Both the position numbers and the translations under genes were made by a program. The notes below the pieces were generated by a model. That model did no database searches. It saw only the letters and a list, made by a program, of their open reading frames with translations, and was not told the DNA's origin. This document shows positions 35,855 through 44,777 of a stretch of DNA of 64,000 nucleotides, piece after piece. This stretch comes from Candidatus Abyssobacteria bacterium SURF_5 (GTDB lineage Bacteria; Abyssobacteria; SURF-5): contig QZKU01000019.1 in the NCBI GenBank assembly GCA_003598085.1, forward strand, positions 13,394 to 77,393. The letters are read 5' to 3'. Within the stretch, counting starts at the first letter, position 1. Every line of letters starts with the position of its first letter.

Positions 35855-36604
35855 TCATTTTCCAAGAGCCACGCTTTCCATGCAGTCGTAGTGTTCTTTC
35901 ATGCATCTCCTGGCGGAGATGGGATTATGCGATTCGATAGCCTTGAGAATTTTTTTGTGGCCGTCGAAGATTTCTCTGGCGACCTTCTCCAACTTCTTCT
36001 CATCCATGTTCTGGTATGTCAGGACGAGCGAGCGCGATTGTGCAACCAGTGCGATGAGCATGCTGTAGATCTGGGAGAGGACCGGATTCTGAGCGGCGGC
36101 CGCGAGGGCCCGGTGATAAGATAAATGGATAGCGGCCGGATTCTGCGTGTCTTCCGATTCCTTCACTTTCTGAGCCATCTTCCGAATATGCGCAGGCTTC
36201 GCGCGTTCGGCGGCCAACCCGGCCGTCTCGATGCCCACGATTCTGGCCGATTCAAGCGCCTGTTCGAGAGACGCTGCACCCGTGGTAAGCGACAGGCCGA
36301 GATACCGGTTTTCTTCCGGCCTGCAAATGGTCGTGCCGGGAACATCCCGTCTGATAATTCCGAGGATCTCCAGCGCCTTCATCGCCTCTCGGACCGATCC
36401 GCGTCCGACTTTGAACGATTCGCAGAGCTCTCTTTCAGGCGGCAGTCTGTCTCCCGCCTTCAGTTTTCCCGTCACGATCATGGAGAGAATCTGGTCGACG
36501 ATCTCTCCTGAAAGAGTCGTTTTTTCAACGGGACGGAAATGTAAAGCGCCGTCTTGCGGCGCGGAATCCGCAGACTTGGACGCATTCAGGGTTGCCATGA
36601 TCAT
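35855..36604 (-). CDS. FadR/GntR-type (FCD) regulator
   Basis: 249 residues from ATG 36604 (an ATG at 36598 is equally possible; AGGAGAGGA precedes both). GEIVDQILSMIVTGKLKAGD and ERELCESFKVGRGSVREAMKA are the GntR winged helix. The helical FCD domain (about 95-240) has HLSYHRALAAAAQN and carboxylate-ligand-type histidines. FCD regulators usually sense organic acids. A 21-bp palindrome with a TGGT/ACCA core, the half-site form used by the FadR subfamily, lies in its promoter, indicating autoregulation and probably control of the genes behind it. Confidence 0.9.
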   Translation of the reverse strand: MIMATLNASKSADSAPQDGALHFRPVEKTTLSGEIVDQILSMIVTGKLKAGDRLPPERELCESFKVGRGSVREAMKALEILGIIRRDVPGTTICRPEENRYLGLSLTTGAASLEQALESARIVGIETAGLAAERAKPAHIRKMAQKVKESEDTQNPAAIHLSYHRALAAAAQNPVLSQIYSMLIALVAQSRSLVLTYQNMDEKKLEKVAREIFDGHKKILKAIESHNPISARRCMKEHYDCMESVALGK

Positions 36605-36691
36605 TCCTCTCCTGTTCTGATTTCCACTTGCCGGCAAAGTGAAGAGGGCCGGTATTGCGCCGCACCCCCTGAACCGGATTTGCCGCTATTA

Positions 36692-36712
36692 TCACATGGT
36701 ATGACCATGTGA
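36692..36712. promoter_or_regulatory. 21-bp palindrome, probable FCD/GntR operator
   Basis: TCACATGGT-atg-ACCATGTGA, perfect 9-bp arms around a 3-bp centre. The inner TGGTnnnACCA fits the FadR-subfamily operator pattern. It lies about 90 bp upstream of the regulator start and abuts its likely -10. Confidence 0.65.
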
Positions 36713-36741
36713 CTTTATTATATTTCTTTGGGATGTGTCAA
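36712..36741 (-). promoter_or_regulatory. Candidate promoter of the GntR operon
   Basis: Minus-strand TTGACA (36741-36736) with an 18-bp spacer to TAAAGT (36717-36712), directly followed by the palindrome. The -10 is weak, so repression or activation could matter. Confidence 0.4.
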
Positions 36742-36834
36742 GCTGACGCCGGGCTGGAGGCTCATAAATACAAGTTCGGGGAATTGCATCCTATACTGAA
36801 TGGTTTCGCAGAATCGCCAAGTCTCAACGCATAG

Positions 36835-38022
36835 TCAGCCGCTCTTGATGCCGAGGATATCCATTACGTCGAGTTCTGAGAGCGGTACGGGCGAAAACAT
36901 CATACCTGGTTCGATGACGCACGCAGACACTAATTCCGAAGGCTTTCCTTCGAATTGTCCCATAACATCCTCAAGTCTTGGCAGGCCGATGGTGGATATC
37001 ATATTTTCTATTGCATCAATTGCTGCATCGGCAACTGCCTCCTCGCCGGCATAGTCTTCGGGCGCCAGCCCAAAGATGCAAGCGATCTTTCGGAACTTGC
37101 CTGATTGAGCGCTTTTCAGCTTCCTCAGCCCCTGCGGGAGAACTGCGCTGCAGGCGGCGCCATGCGGCACATGACACCTTGCGCCAAGAACATGTCCGAT
37201 CGCATGAGCGAAATGAGGCATCGCATGGCTGATTGCCATGCCCGCCATGGTTGCGGCCACGCTCATGCCGGCTCGGGCCTCGTCGTCCTCTCCGTCTTTC
37301 ACGGCTCTCGGGAGGAATTTGGCCGCTAATTCCATTGCATAGAGAGAGAGGGAGTCGCTGATAGGACTGGATAGGGTTGACAGATAGGCTTCAATTGAAT
37401 GACAGAATGCATCTATCCCCGTGACAGCGGTCAGATCCGGCGGCATCGAGTAGGTGAGCAGGGGATCGACGAGCGCGACGTTTGGACACATGTTGGCGCT
37501 TATCACCACCCGTTTGGAGGAGTCATCGCCATGGGTGAATACCGCCATAGAGGTTACCTCGCTGCCAGTGCCGGCCGTGGTGGGAATACATAGAAGCGGC
37601 GGAAGATTCGGTGGCGCTTGGCGCTCCTGCGTCAAATCGTATTCCCGGATTGACCCGCCTCCCCCGATGATGCAACCGGCCATCTTGGCGGTATCGATCG
37701 AGCTGCCTCCGCCAATGGCAATAATGCCATTACATTCATTCTCCCGGTAAGCATTGACGCATGCGCTCACTGTTCTTTCGGGCACTTCCGGCTCGACATT
37801 GGCCCACACCGCGTGTTTGATCTTCGCGCCCTCCAGGGTTTCTACGGCTGTGGCCAATCCTTCTGATTCCGCCGTGATCGGGCCAGTGACAATCAAAGCT
37901 TTCTCTATCTCAAGATCGCGCGCGGCGGCGCCCGTTGAGGTTACGACACCGTTGTTCAAAAATAGTTTTGTTTGCATCACAAAATTTAATTCATACCGTG
38001 CATCACCCGCAAAGTAAGACAT
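36835..38022 (-). CDS. Iron-containing alcohol dehydrogenase
   Basis: 395 residues from ATG 38022, placed by AAGGAGG 10 bp upstream and by family length; the open frame before it is non-coding. IIAIGGGSSIDTAKM binds the dinucleotide, and CIPTTAGTGSEVTSMAVF is the family signature. Metal ligands are the Asp in ALVDP and His in DAFCHSIEAY, HAIGHVLGARCHVPHG. Such enzymes interconvert alcohols and aldehydes with NAD(P). It ends beyond the palindrome of the GntR regulator and is divergent from the cytochrome operon, so it could act on a product of either cluster. Confidence 0.92.
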   Translation of the reverse strand: MSYFAGDARYELNFVMQTKLFLNNGVVTSTGAAARDLEIEKALIVTGPITAESEGLATAVETLEGAKIKHAVWANVEPEVPERTVSACVNAYRENECNGIIAIGGGSSIDTAKMAGCIIGGGGSIREYDLTQERQAPPNLPPLLCIPTTAGTGSEVTSMAVFTHGDDSSKRVVISANMCPNVALVDPLLTYSMPPDLTAVTGIDAFCHSIEAYLSTLSSPISDSLSLYAMELAAKFLPRAVKDGEDDEARAGMSVAATMAGMAISHAMPHFAHAIGHVLGARCHVPHGAACSAVLPQGLRKLKSAQSGKFRKIACIFGLAPEDYAGEEAVADAAIDAIENMISTIGLPRLEDVMGQFEGKPSELVSACVIEPGMMFSPVPLSELDVMDILGIKSG

Positions 38023-38292
38023 GAGGCAATCCTCCTTCGGTTTGGAAAACCAGGAAATTTTGATTCGTATATCGCAGGGTGTCTCCCAGCTTCTCAGACC
38101 CGGGCAGAGTTGCGGGCTCTTTGTAGGATTTTCATTTGACGACCATATAAATTTTACACAGCGGGACATAGGCTTTACCCTTTCCTCCGAGCCCGGCATC
38201 ATCCAAAGCCCTTGGTTCCAAGTAGTTTCCTGACGATGCCGCGCCTGCGTGCTCTTGATGGCATACATATTGAATATCAAGAATGAAGCCAT

Positions 38293-39330
38293 ATGCAAAG
38301 ACGAACCCAAAGAGAGTCTTTATTGAGGGAATCAGCATACCCGGGAAGAGCGACTCTGGCTTTATTGCTCTCATTCGGCGTCTTTCTCATTGGGGGATGC
38401 GCCTCCGAACATTTCCGGATGCTGACCAGGGTGGAGCAGCATTATCCCTCCGCTTCCCAATGCGGCGAGTGTCACATCGAGATCTACAAAGAGTGGACGG
38501 AGTCGCTCCATTCCAAGAGTTACTCCAGTGACAGCTTCCGTCTCGCGACGAATGATCATTCCTTTGAGGACTGTCTTGGTTGTCATACGCCCGTTTCCAT
38601 TCATGCCGCGGGCGTACCAGCCGCAAGAAATGCCATCCGCGAAGAGGGCGTGACCTGTATTTCATGCCATTTCAATCAGGGAACACTTATCGGTCCCATC
38701 GAACCTACGGCCACGGTCGTGCCGCACGAGGTCGGCGTCGAAAAAGAATTCTTCACGACCAGTTCGCTCTGCGGGACATGCCATCAGGGAACATATGAAG
38801 AGTGGCGCAACGCTGCAATCGAGAACAAGAAAAATTGTCAGGACTGTCACATGCCGAAGGTGAAGAGAAAGGTCACCCAGGCTGACAGCTTAACATCGAA
38901 GATCTTGGTGAGCATGGAGGAGGAGCACATGCTCAGGCGGCACACGTTCAGTTTCGAAAAAATGGAAGCGCCCGAAGAAGCCGTTTCTTTGGATGTCAGG
39001 TGGGAATGCGAAGAGCAGGGGGGCTTCGCCGAAGTGAACGTGATCAATCTTCTTCCCCACTTCATCCCGACCGGCGATTTCGGCTTTCGGAAAGCGACAT
39101 TGTCCTTAACAGTGAAGTCGGACGACGGGAAGACGCTGCTCGAGCAGGCGGTGGACATTTATAAGGAAACGCAGACTGCTCTGAGGCCTCTGGAGCGACG
39201 CGCATTCCGATTTTCACTACCTCTTGAGGCAAGCCGGCTGGAAATTGTATTGAAGAGAGAAGGTCAAGATGGAGCACATCGATTTATCATCGATCAGCAC
39301 CTGTTCGTCAAGGGCGAGACGAACTGGTAA
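38293..39330 (+). CDS. Pentaheme c-type cytochrome lipoprotein
   Basis: 345 residues. A signal peptide ends in the lipobox LIGGC. Five CxxCH haem sites: CGECH, CLGCH, CISCH, CGTCH and CQDCH, all within the first 200 residues, in a spacing like cytochrome c554/NrfA-type proteins. The C-terminal 140 residues lack haem motifs and look like a beta-sandwich (VRWECEEQGGFAEVNVINLL). It should sit outside the inner membrane, lipid-anchored, and pass electrons. It opens a nine-gene run and overlaps the next gene by 62 bp. No strong ribosome site is visible at ATG 38293. Confidence 0.88.
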   Translation: MQRRTQRESLLRESAYPGRATLALLLSFGVFLIGGCASEHFRMLTRVEQHYPSASQCGECHIEIYKEWTESLHSKSYSSDSFRLATNDHSFEDCLGCHTPVSIHAAGVPAARNAIREEGVTCISCHFNQGTLIGPIEPTATVVPHEVGVEKEFFTTSSLCGTCHQGTYEEWRNAAIENKKNCQDCHMPKVKRKVTQADSLTSKILVSMEEEHMLRRHTFSFEKMEAPEEAVSLDVRWECEEQGGFAEVNVINLLPHFIPTGDFGFRKATLSLTVKSDDGKTLLEQAVDIYKETQTALRPLERRAFRFSLPLEASRLEIVLKREGQDGAHRFIIDQHLFVKGETNW

Positions 39331-39967
39331 AATTCGCCGTTTTTCTGCGACCGAACGCCTGTTGCACTGGTCGTTCGCCCTCCCGCAAATCGTCCTGATG
39401 GTGACAGGGGGGTTGCTGCTATTCTCCGCCTCACGCTCGGGTGAAAGCGCATCCAAATTGAACCTGACGACGCTCCACAGGATCGCGGCCGTATGTTATA
39501 TCCTCGCGCCTTTCCTGGTCTTCATGAGTGGGGACGCGAAAATCCTCCTCAGAAACATCAAGCTGGCATTCAGTTGGGACCGCAACGATTTCAGGTGGTT
39601 CTATGGCTCGTTCATGAAACTCTTCATCCCTTCTACAACCATGCCCGCCGTTGCAAAATTTAACGCCGGACAGAAGCTCAACATGTTGATTGTAATGAGC
39701 ATGGGCGTTGGTTTTGTTGTTTCGGGACTTATCATGTGGTTATCCGACGGCCTGTTGCTGGCGTGGTTCATCCATGCCTCGTTGTTCCCGTTTGCGGTTC
39801 TCACGGTATTGGGTCACATGTACATGGCTGTTCTGCATCGATCCACGCGCCCCTCGTTTTGGGCAATCATTCATGGGGACGTCGACAGAGAATGGGCTGA
39901 TCATCATCATCCTCGATGGGCAGGAACAGTGGAAGAACCTTGCACAGATGAAGATCCTCAATCATAA
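39269..39967 (+). CDS. Membrane cytochrome b (FdnI/b561-type)
   Basis: 232 residues with four transmembrane helices (about 33-53, 65-85, 128-150 and 155-178). Histidines suited to haem b ligation occur in RLLHWSFALP, TTLHRIA, FIHASLF and VLGHMYMAVLH, the arrangement of formate dehydrogenase gamma and Ni/Fe-hydrogenase b subunits. The histidine-rich tail WADHHHPRW is normal for the family. It should exchange electrons between the quinone pool and the flanking cytochromes. ATG 39269 is preceded by GAGAAGG; no later start would keep helix 1, so the 62-bp overlap is real. Confidence 0.9.
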   Translation: MEHIDLSSISTCSSRARRTGKIRRFSATERLLHWSFALPQIVLMVTGGLLLFSASRSGESASKLNLTTLHRIAAVCYILAPFLVFMSGDAKILLRNIKLAFSWDRNDFRWFYGSFMKLFIPSTTMPAVAKFNAGQKLNMLIVMSMGVGFVVSGLIMWLSDGLLLAWFIHASLFPFAVLTVLGHMYMAVLHRSTRPSFWAIIHGDVDREWADHHHPRWAGTVEEPCTDEDPQS

Positions 39968-41573
39968 AAATCTCGCCGCTGTGGCGCGTGCAATCATGCT
40001 GGTTGTTCCGCTTGTCCTCGGGACGGAGGCAAAGGCGGATTTGCCTTCCTTCGCCAGGTTTCTCTCTCCCGGACAGCTCACAAAATCCCACGCTCATGAA
40101 AAGAAGTTAACGGATTGTTACGCGTGCCATACGCTCACCCGCGGAATAGACGACTCTCGGTGCCTGGATTGCCACAAGGACGTCAAGGAGAGGCTTTCGA
40201 GAAGGGACGGCTATCACGGCAAACTCCAGGGAAGCTGCACAGAATGCCATACCGATCACAAAGGGTTGGAGTCGGATATCATCAATGACTTTGACCCACA
40301 AGCTTTCAACCACAGGCTGTCGAATTATCCTTTAACAGGCAAACACGCCGAAATCCATTGTGATAAATGTCACGCCAAACAGCACCCGCACGACGAACCG
40401 CACATTCATTATATCGGACTCAAAGCAACCAAATGCACGAGCTGTCATAAGAATCCACACCCGCAAGCGATTAGTATCGATTGTGAAAAATGTCATTCAA
40501 CCGACGGCTGGTCCGGGCCGGCGCTGAAGTACACACACAGCCGCGATTCCCAATATAAATTACTGGGAAAACATCAGGAGGCATCATGCGAAAAATGCCA
40601 TCGTGGTCCCGAGCCGGCAACTCAATTCATTGTTCCGAACACCGCTTGTGTGGATTGTCACGCGGACAAACATAACGACCAGCTCTCAAAAAGCTGCGAA
40701 AAATGTCACGACGAAACGGGGTGGACCGGCAGAAGCACGAATTACTCCCATGCACTCGACTCCAATTATAAGCTGGTGGGAAAACATCAGGAATTGAGTT
40801 GCGACAAGTGCCACAAACCCGGCGAACCAATCGCAAAACTTGCGGCCGCTAAATTCAAGGATATTGGGACCGATTGTATTAACTGTCATACGGACGAGCA
40901 CCAGGGACAACTGTCAACACAATGCCGGAACTGTCACGGCGAATTCGGATGGAAGGGCGCTTTCCTCACATTCAACCATGACGAGCAATCAAATTTCAAG
41001 TTGGACGCCATCCACAACTCCGTTGGCTGCGCGGATTGTCATGAACACGAGACATACAAGCCTCTCAAAGCCGCTTGTGTCGATTGCCACGCCGAGTATG
41101 CGGAAATAATGGCCGGCTCCTCCGGCATGACTGCCGGCAAGGCCCTGCCGGACCCACATTGGAAACGCATTCGCTGTGACCAGTGTCATGACAGTCGCGA
41201 AGAAGGACAGCGAATCGTCAGCTATCAGGATAGGTGCGTCCAATGTCACAACCCTCGATATGGGCTTTTACTGCTCGACTGGATGAAGGCTTGGTTTGAT
41301 AGCCGGGTTGAGACACACGCGCTTTTTCAACAAATCCAGGAACAAGGATTAACAATGCCCGCAGAGTTTCAACAATTTCCCGAGAGGATCAAGCAAGTGG
41401 AAAAAATTGGGGCTCACAATTTCCTGTTGGCGCCGCTCGAATGGAAAGCTTTAAAAGACGACCTTGAGCGTGAAGCCTCAAAAAGCCTGACGAGTAAAGC
41501 GAACAACAGTGACGCCCGGCAGTTGCTGGAAACGGCGTCAGAGAATTCAGCGGCGGAAGGATCGAAAAAATGA
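39948..41573 (+). CDS. 16-haem c-type cytochrome
   Basis: 541 residues from ATG 39948, which gives a clean signal peptide (LAAVARAIMLVVPLVLGTEA). I count 16 CxxCH motifs between about residues 40 and 430. Four imperfect modules repeat the pattern [FY]xH-x4-[YF]xLxGKH-x4-CxxCH, as in YKLLGKHQEASCEKCH and YKLVGKHQELSCDKCH, showing growth by duplication. The last 110 residues are haem-free and helical. It overlaps the cytochrome b gene by 20 bp and the next gene by 4 bp. Probably a periplasmic electron wire or store; direction of flow is unknown. Confidence 0.93.
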   Translation: MKILNHKNLAAVARAIMLVVPLVLGTEAKADLPSFARFLSPGQLTKSHAHEKKLTDCYACHTLTRGIDDSRCLDCHKDVKERLSRRDGYHGKLQGSCTECHTDHKGLESDIINDFDPQAFNHRLSNYPLTGKHAEIHCDKCHAKQHPHDEPHIHYIGLKATKCTSCHKNPHPQAISIDCEKCHSTDGWSGPALKYTHSRDSQYKLLGKHQEASCEKCHRGPEPATQFIVPNTACVDCHADKHNDQLSKSCEKCHDETGWTGRSTNYSHALDSNYKLVGKHQELSCDKCHKPGEPIAKLAAAKFKDIGTDCINCHTDEHQGQLSTQCRNCHGEFGWKGAFLTFNHDEQSNFKLDAIHNSVGCADCHEHETYKPLKAACVDCHAEYAEIMAGSSGMTAGKALPDPHWKRIRCDQCHDSREEGQRIVSYQDRCVQCHNPRYGLLLLDWMKAWFDSRVETHALFQQIQEQGLTMPAEFQQFPERIKQVEKIGAHNFLLAPLEWKALKDDLEREASKSLTSKANNSDARQLLETASENSAAEGSKK

Positions 41574-42709
41574 GAGGAATGTCCATGCTCCAAAGGACCT
41601 CAGACAAAGTTGTGGGAAACATCTTGGATGGCATGCAGACTCATCTGAGAAATATACTCTCGCTGCATTTTCATCCCGAACATGGGAGCCCGTACTGGCT
41701 CAGACGACAGACAGAACTCGGGATTGATGTTGCAAGTGAAGTGAAAGAAGTGGACGATCTTTGGAAGCTGGGGTTGATGGATGACGAGTCACTGCGAGGC
41801 CTGTCAGTGGAAGAGTTTGTTCCTCGGGCATTACTAAAGGAAAAGCAAACGTTTGTTCTTGGTGACAGCGCAGGCTCAACCGGCGCGCCTAAGCTTACCG
41901 CCTACTCAGAAGAGGAGTTCAGCGGCGCGTTTATAGAGCCTTTTTCCCGTGCCGCGAATGCGATGCGATTTCCACGCGAGGAAAACTGGCTGTATATAGG
42001 TCCTTCCGGCCCACACATAATCGGAAAGGCCGCGCGCGCCTGCGCCAATCGACTGAAAAGCATGGACCCATTTTCGGTGGATTTCGATGCGCGATGGGCT
42101 AAGAAAATGAAATCCGGCTCAATGGGGAGTCGGAGATACCTTGAGCACGTAATCGAGCAGGCTCTGGGAATCCTGGACAGCCAGGACGTTGGAGTGCTTT
42201 TTACAACACCTTCCGTCTTGGCGGCTCTGAGCGAGGGGATGACCAAATCTCAGCGCCTGAAAATCAGAGGCGTGCATTATGGAGGAGTCGCTCTGACCCA
42301 TGAGAGGTACGATGCTTTTCGGCAAGACATGTTCCCCAACGCGGTTCATATTTCAGGCTACGGCAATACCCTGTTTGGAATGTGTCCGGAACTGTTTCCC
42401 GTCGAGCCTCGGCCAATCGACTACTATCCACACGGCAATCGACTTGTCATTCGCCTGATCCCCCTGTGCGAGGGAGCCATCCCTGACGAGCGAGTGCTCC
42501 AAACAAGGGTCGCCTACGGCGAGCGAGGAAGGATCATGTTTCACCGACTGGATTCCAGCGGACTGATCGTCAACATGTGCGAACGCGATAGCGCCGAGCG
42601 CATCCCGCCCCCTGAGAGAGTTGAACATCTGGGTTTTGTGCAAGACGGGTTCCGTTGCCCGGAGCCGTTGCCGGTCATGAGGAATCGGTTGAAGACCGGA
42701 CTGTATTGA
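41570..42709 (+). CDS. Adenylate-forming protein, PaaK/LuxE-like
   Basis: 379 residues. DSAGSTGAPKLTAYSEEEF is the nucleotide loop of the ANL superfamily, phenylacetate-CoA ligase/LuxE branch. IRGVHYGGVALTHERYDAF and ISGYGNTLFGM correspond to the adenine-binding and YGxTE-type motifs. It is shorter than true PaaK (about 430) and similar in length to LuxE acyl-protein synthetase, so it may activate a fatty or aryl acid as acyl-AMP and pass it to a protein or CoA. Coupled to the 16-haem gene by ATGA, an unusual partner for such an enzyme. Confidence 0.8.
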   Translation: MRGMSMLQRTSDKVVGNILDGMQTHLRNILSLHFHPEHGSPYWLRRQTELGIDVASEVKEVDDLWKLGLMDDESLRGLSVEEFVPRALLKEKQTFVLGDSAGSTGAPKLTAYSEEEFSGAFIEPFSRAANAMRFPREENWLYIGPSGPHIIGKAARACANRLKSMDPFSVDFDARWAKKMKSGSMGSRRYLEHVIEQALGILDSQDVGVLFTTPSVLAALSEGMTKSQRLKIRGVHYGGVALTHERYDAFRQDMFPNAVHISGYGNTLFGMCPELFPVEPRPIDYYPHGNRLVIRLIPLCEGAIPDERVLQTRVAYGERGRIMFHRLDSSGLIVNMCERDSAERIPPPERVEHLGFVQDGFRCPEPLPVMRNRLKTGLY

Positions 42710-42743
42710 GGGATATTTGCGGTAAGGAAAGCAGGTGCTCTTG

Positions 42744-44777
42744 ATGAATCGAAGAATGACAAAGCCGGAACTGCTTGCTCCTGCAGGTACGTTGCAGACC
42801 TTGAAAGAGGTAACAAGCGCGGGGGCGGACGCCGTGTATTGCGGCGGCAAGAATTTCAACATGCGTCTTCACCGCTCTGACTTCAACCTCTCAGCAGAGG
42901 AACTGGCTGAAGCAGTCAAGTGGTGTCACGAGCGCGACAAACGGATATATGTAACCGTCAACAGTCTTCTCGGGGACGAGGAACTGAGCCGGCTTTCCCG
43001 CTACCTCGAATTTCTTGAAAGCATCGGCGTCGACGCAATCATTTTGCAGGACCTCGGGGTTCTCCATCTGTCCCGCGAATTAGGTTTGAAGCTCGAAAAG
43101 CATGCCAGCACGATGATGAACGTGCATAGCAGCGCCATGGCGACTTCCCTGGGCGAATTGGGGATTACGCGCATCATCACGTCGCGGGATATCACGCTTG
43201 CTCAAGTGCAGTCGATGTGGCGGGAAACCGGCCTCGAATTCGAATACTTTATCCATGGCGATATGTGCACGTCTCAGAGCGGGCAGTGTTTCACCAGCGG
43301 CATCCTCTTCGGAGAAAGCAGCAACAGGGGGCGGTGCCTCAAGCCTTGTCGCTGGCCATATGACCTTGTCGACGCGCAGAACGGCGACTCTGTCAAAAAC
43401 GGCCGCCCGGGACCATATCTGCTCGCTCGAAACGACATGTGCATGTTTCAAAATATACCGGAGATGGTGAATGCCGGAATATGCTCATTCAAAATCGAGG
43501 GCAGGATGCGTCCGTCTGAATTTCTGAAACCGATTGTGCAAGCCTATCGCGAGGAGATTGACAGGTATTGGGAAGCTCCCTGTTCATACCGCAAGAACGG
43601 AGACGCGTACAGCGACCTTCAAAACAACCGGGTCCGCGATTTTTCGTCCTGTTATGCATTTGGCAATCCCGGATCGTCTTCCATCGGATTTTCCGGCAAG
43701 CGGGAGCCGCGCCTCTTCAGCCATGCTCCCGGGATTCGGTTCCAGAACGCAAAGGGAATGGCCGACCTTGCAGCATCGGCTTCCCGCAATAGTGATCAAC
43801 AGCACGCCTGCAATCCGGTTCCTCGCCTGGCAGTGCGGGCAGGCTCTCCCGAGGCTGCGTATGGCGCGCTGGAAGCGGGTGCGGACCTCGTTTATGTCGC
43901 AGGAGAAGTCTTCTTCGAGGAGGGAACGCGATGGACCGGCGGCTCGATCGCGGAATTCGCCTCGTTCGCCCGGGCATCGGGAAGGAACGCCGGAATCGCC
44001 ACGCCGAGAATCAGCACGGAGCGAGAATTGTGGGAACTCGAGCGCCTGTTCCAGGGTCTACCAATTGATCTAATCGATTCCGTCCTGGCCACAAACCTGG
44101 GAGCGCTTCGGCTCGCCAATACATATTTTCCGGGGCAGGTTGTCGCCGATTTCAATTTTTCGATTCTTAATATCGGAAGCATCAAGCTCATGAGGAGCTT
44201 GAACGTACAACGGTTCACTCCTGCGGCGGAAGCCTCCCTCGAGGAAGCTCTGTCTCTCAGTCGGCAGCGCATTCTGCCCGAAGAGCTTGTTGTTCACGGA
44301 CCGGTATTGGGAGCCGTTCTGGAGCATTGCCTGGCTGCTGCGAACATCGATTATGTTCCCCCAAACGGCAATTGCCCCATGCCCTGTCGCAGTAGACAGC
44401 AGTATGCGTTGAAAGACGAGCAGGGACAGATATATCCACTGATGATCGACCAGTATTGCCGAAATCACCTGCTGCTTCCTTTTGATATCTGTCTGCTTCC
44501 CCTCTTGAGGAGTGTTCTAAAGGCAGGAGTTCATGTTCTTAGAATTGAGGGGCAATATTACGAGGCGGGGCATCTCAAGAGCATCGTTGAACTGTATCGA
44601 CGGGAAGTAGACCGGATTGCCGGAAGCAACGACTGTCCTTCGCTCCGCGAGAACGATTACGAAAAGTTGATCCGGATCAGCCCGCGACCGTTCAGCATGG
44701 GGGCTTATATGCACGGAGTGTTGGGGAGTCTTGGCCACTTGATGAAGGAGGAAATATCGTGCACAGAGATACGATAG
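42744..44777 (+). CDS. U32-family peptidase/collagenase-like protein
   Basis: 677 residues from ATG 42744 (AGGTG site; in-frame GTG 42735 is weaker). KPELLAPAGTLQTLKEVTSA opens the U32 barrel. IHGDMCTSQSGQCFTSG and GRCLKPCRWPYDL carry the cysteines usual in U32 proteins such as RlhA. A second half from about 365 repeats the barrel theme (LAVRAGSPEAAYGALEAGAD) and has another cysteine set (NCPMPCRSRQQY). U32 members act in RNA hydroxylation, ubiquinone synthesis or proteolysis, often with an Fe-S cluster; which applies here is open. Overlaps the aminotransferase gene by 19 bp. Confidence 0.87.
   Translation: MNRRMTKPELLAPAGTLQTLKEVTSAGADAVYCGGKNFNMRLHRSDFNLSAEELAEAVKWCHERDKRIYVTVNSLLGDEELSRLSRYLEFLESIGVDAIILQDLGVLHLSRELGLKLEKHASTMMNVHSSAMATSLGELGITRIITSRDITLAQVQSMWRETGLEFEYFIHGDMCTSQSGQCFTSGILFGESSNRGRCLKPCRWPYDLVDAQNGDSVKNGRPGPYLLARNDMCMFQNIPEMVNAGICSFKIEGRMRPSEFLKPIVQAYREEIDRYWEAPCSYRKNGDAYSDLQNNRVRDFSSCYAFGNPGSSSIGFSGKREPRLFSHAPGIRFQNAKGMADLAASASRNSDQQHACNPVPRLAVRAGSPEAAYGALEAGADLVYVAGEVFFEEGTRWTGGSIAEFASFARASGRNAGIATPRISTERELWELERLFQGLPIDLIDSVLATNLGALRLANTYFPGQVVADFNFSILNIGSIKLMRSLNVQRFTPAAEASLEEALSLSRQRILPEELVVHGPVLGAVLEHCLAAANIDYVPPNGNCPMPCRSRQQYALKDEQGQIYPLMIDQYCRNHLLLPFDICLLPLLRSVLKAGVHVLRIEGQYYEAGHLKSIVELYRREVDRIAGSNDCPSLRENDYEKLIRISPRPFSMGAYMHGVLGSLGHLMKEEISCTEIR

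Noticed and set aside
38023-38310. 96-residue N-terminal extension of the iron-type dehydrogenase
   Set aside because: The canonical family N-terminus and a strong AAGGAGG site fall at 38022; the extension has no family similarity.
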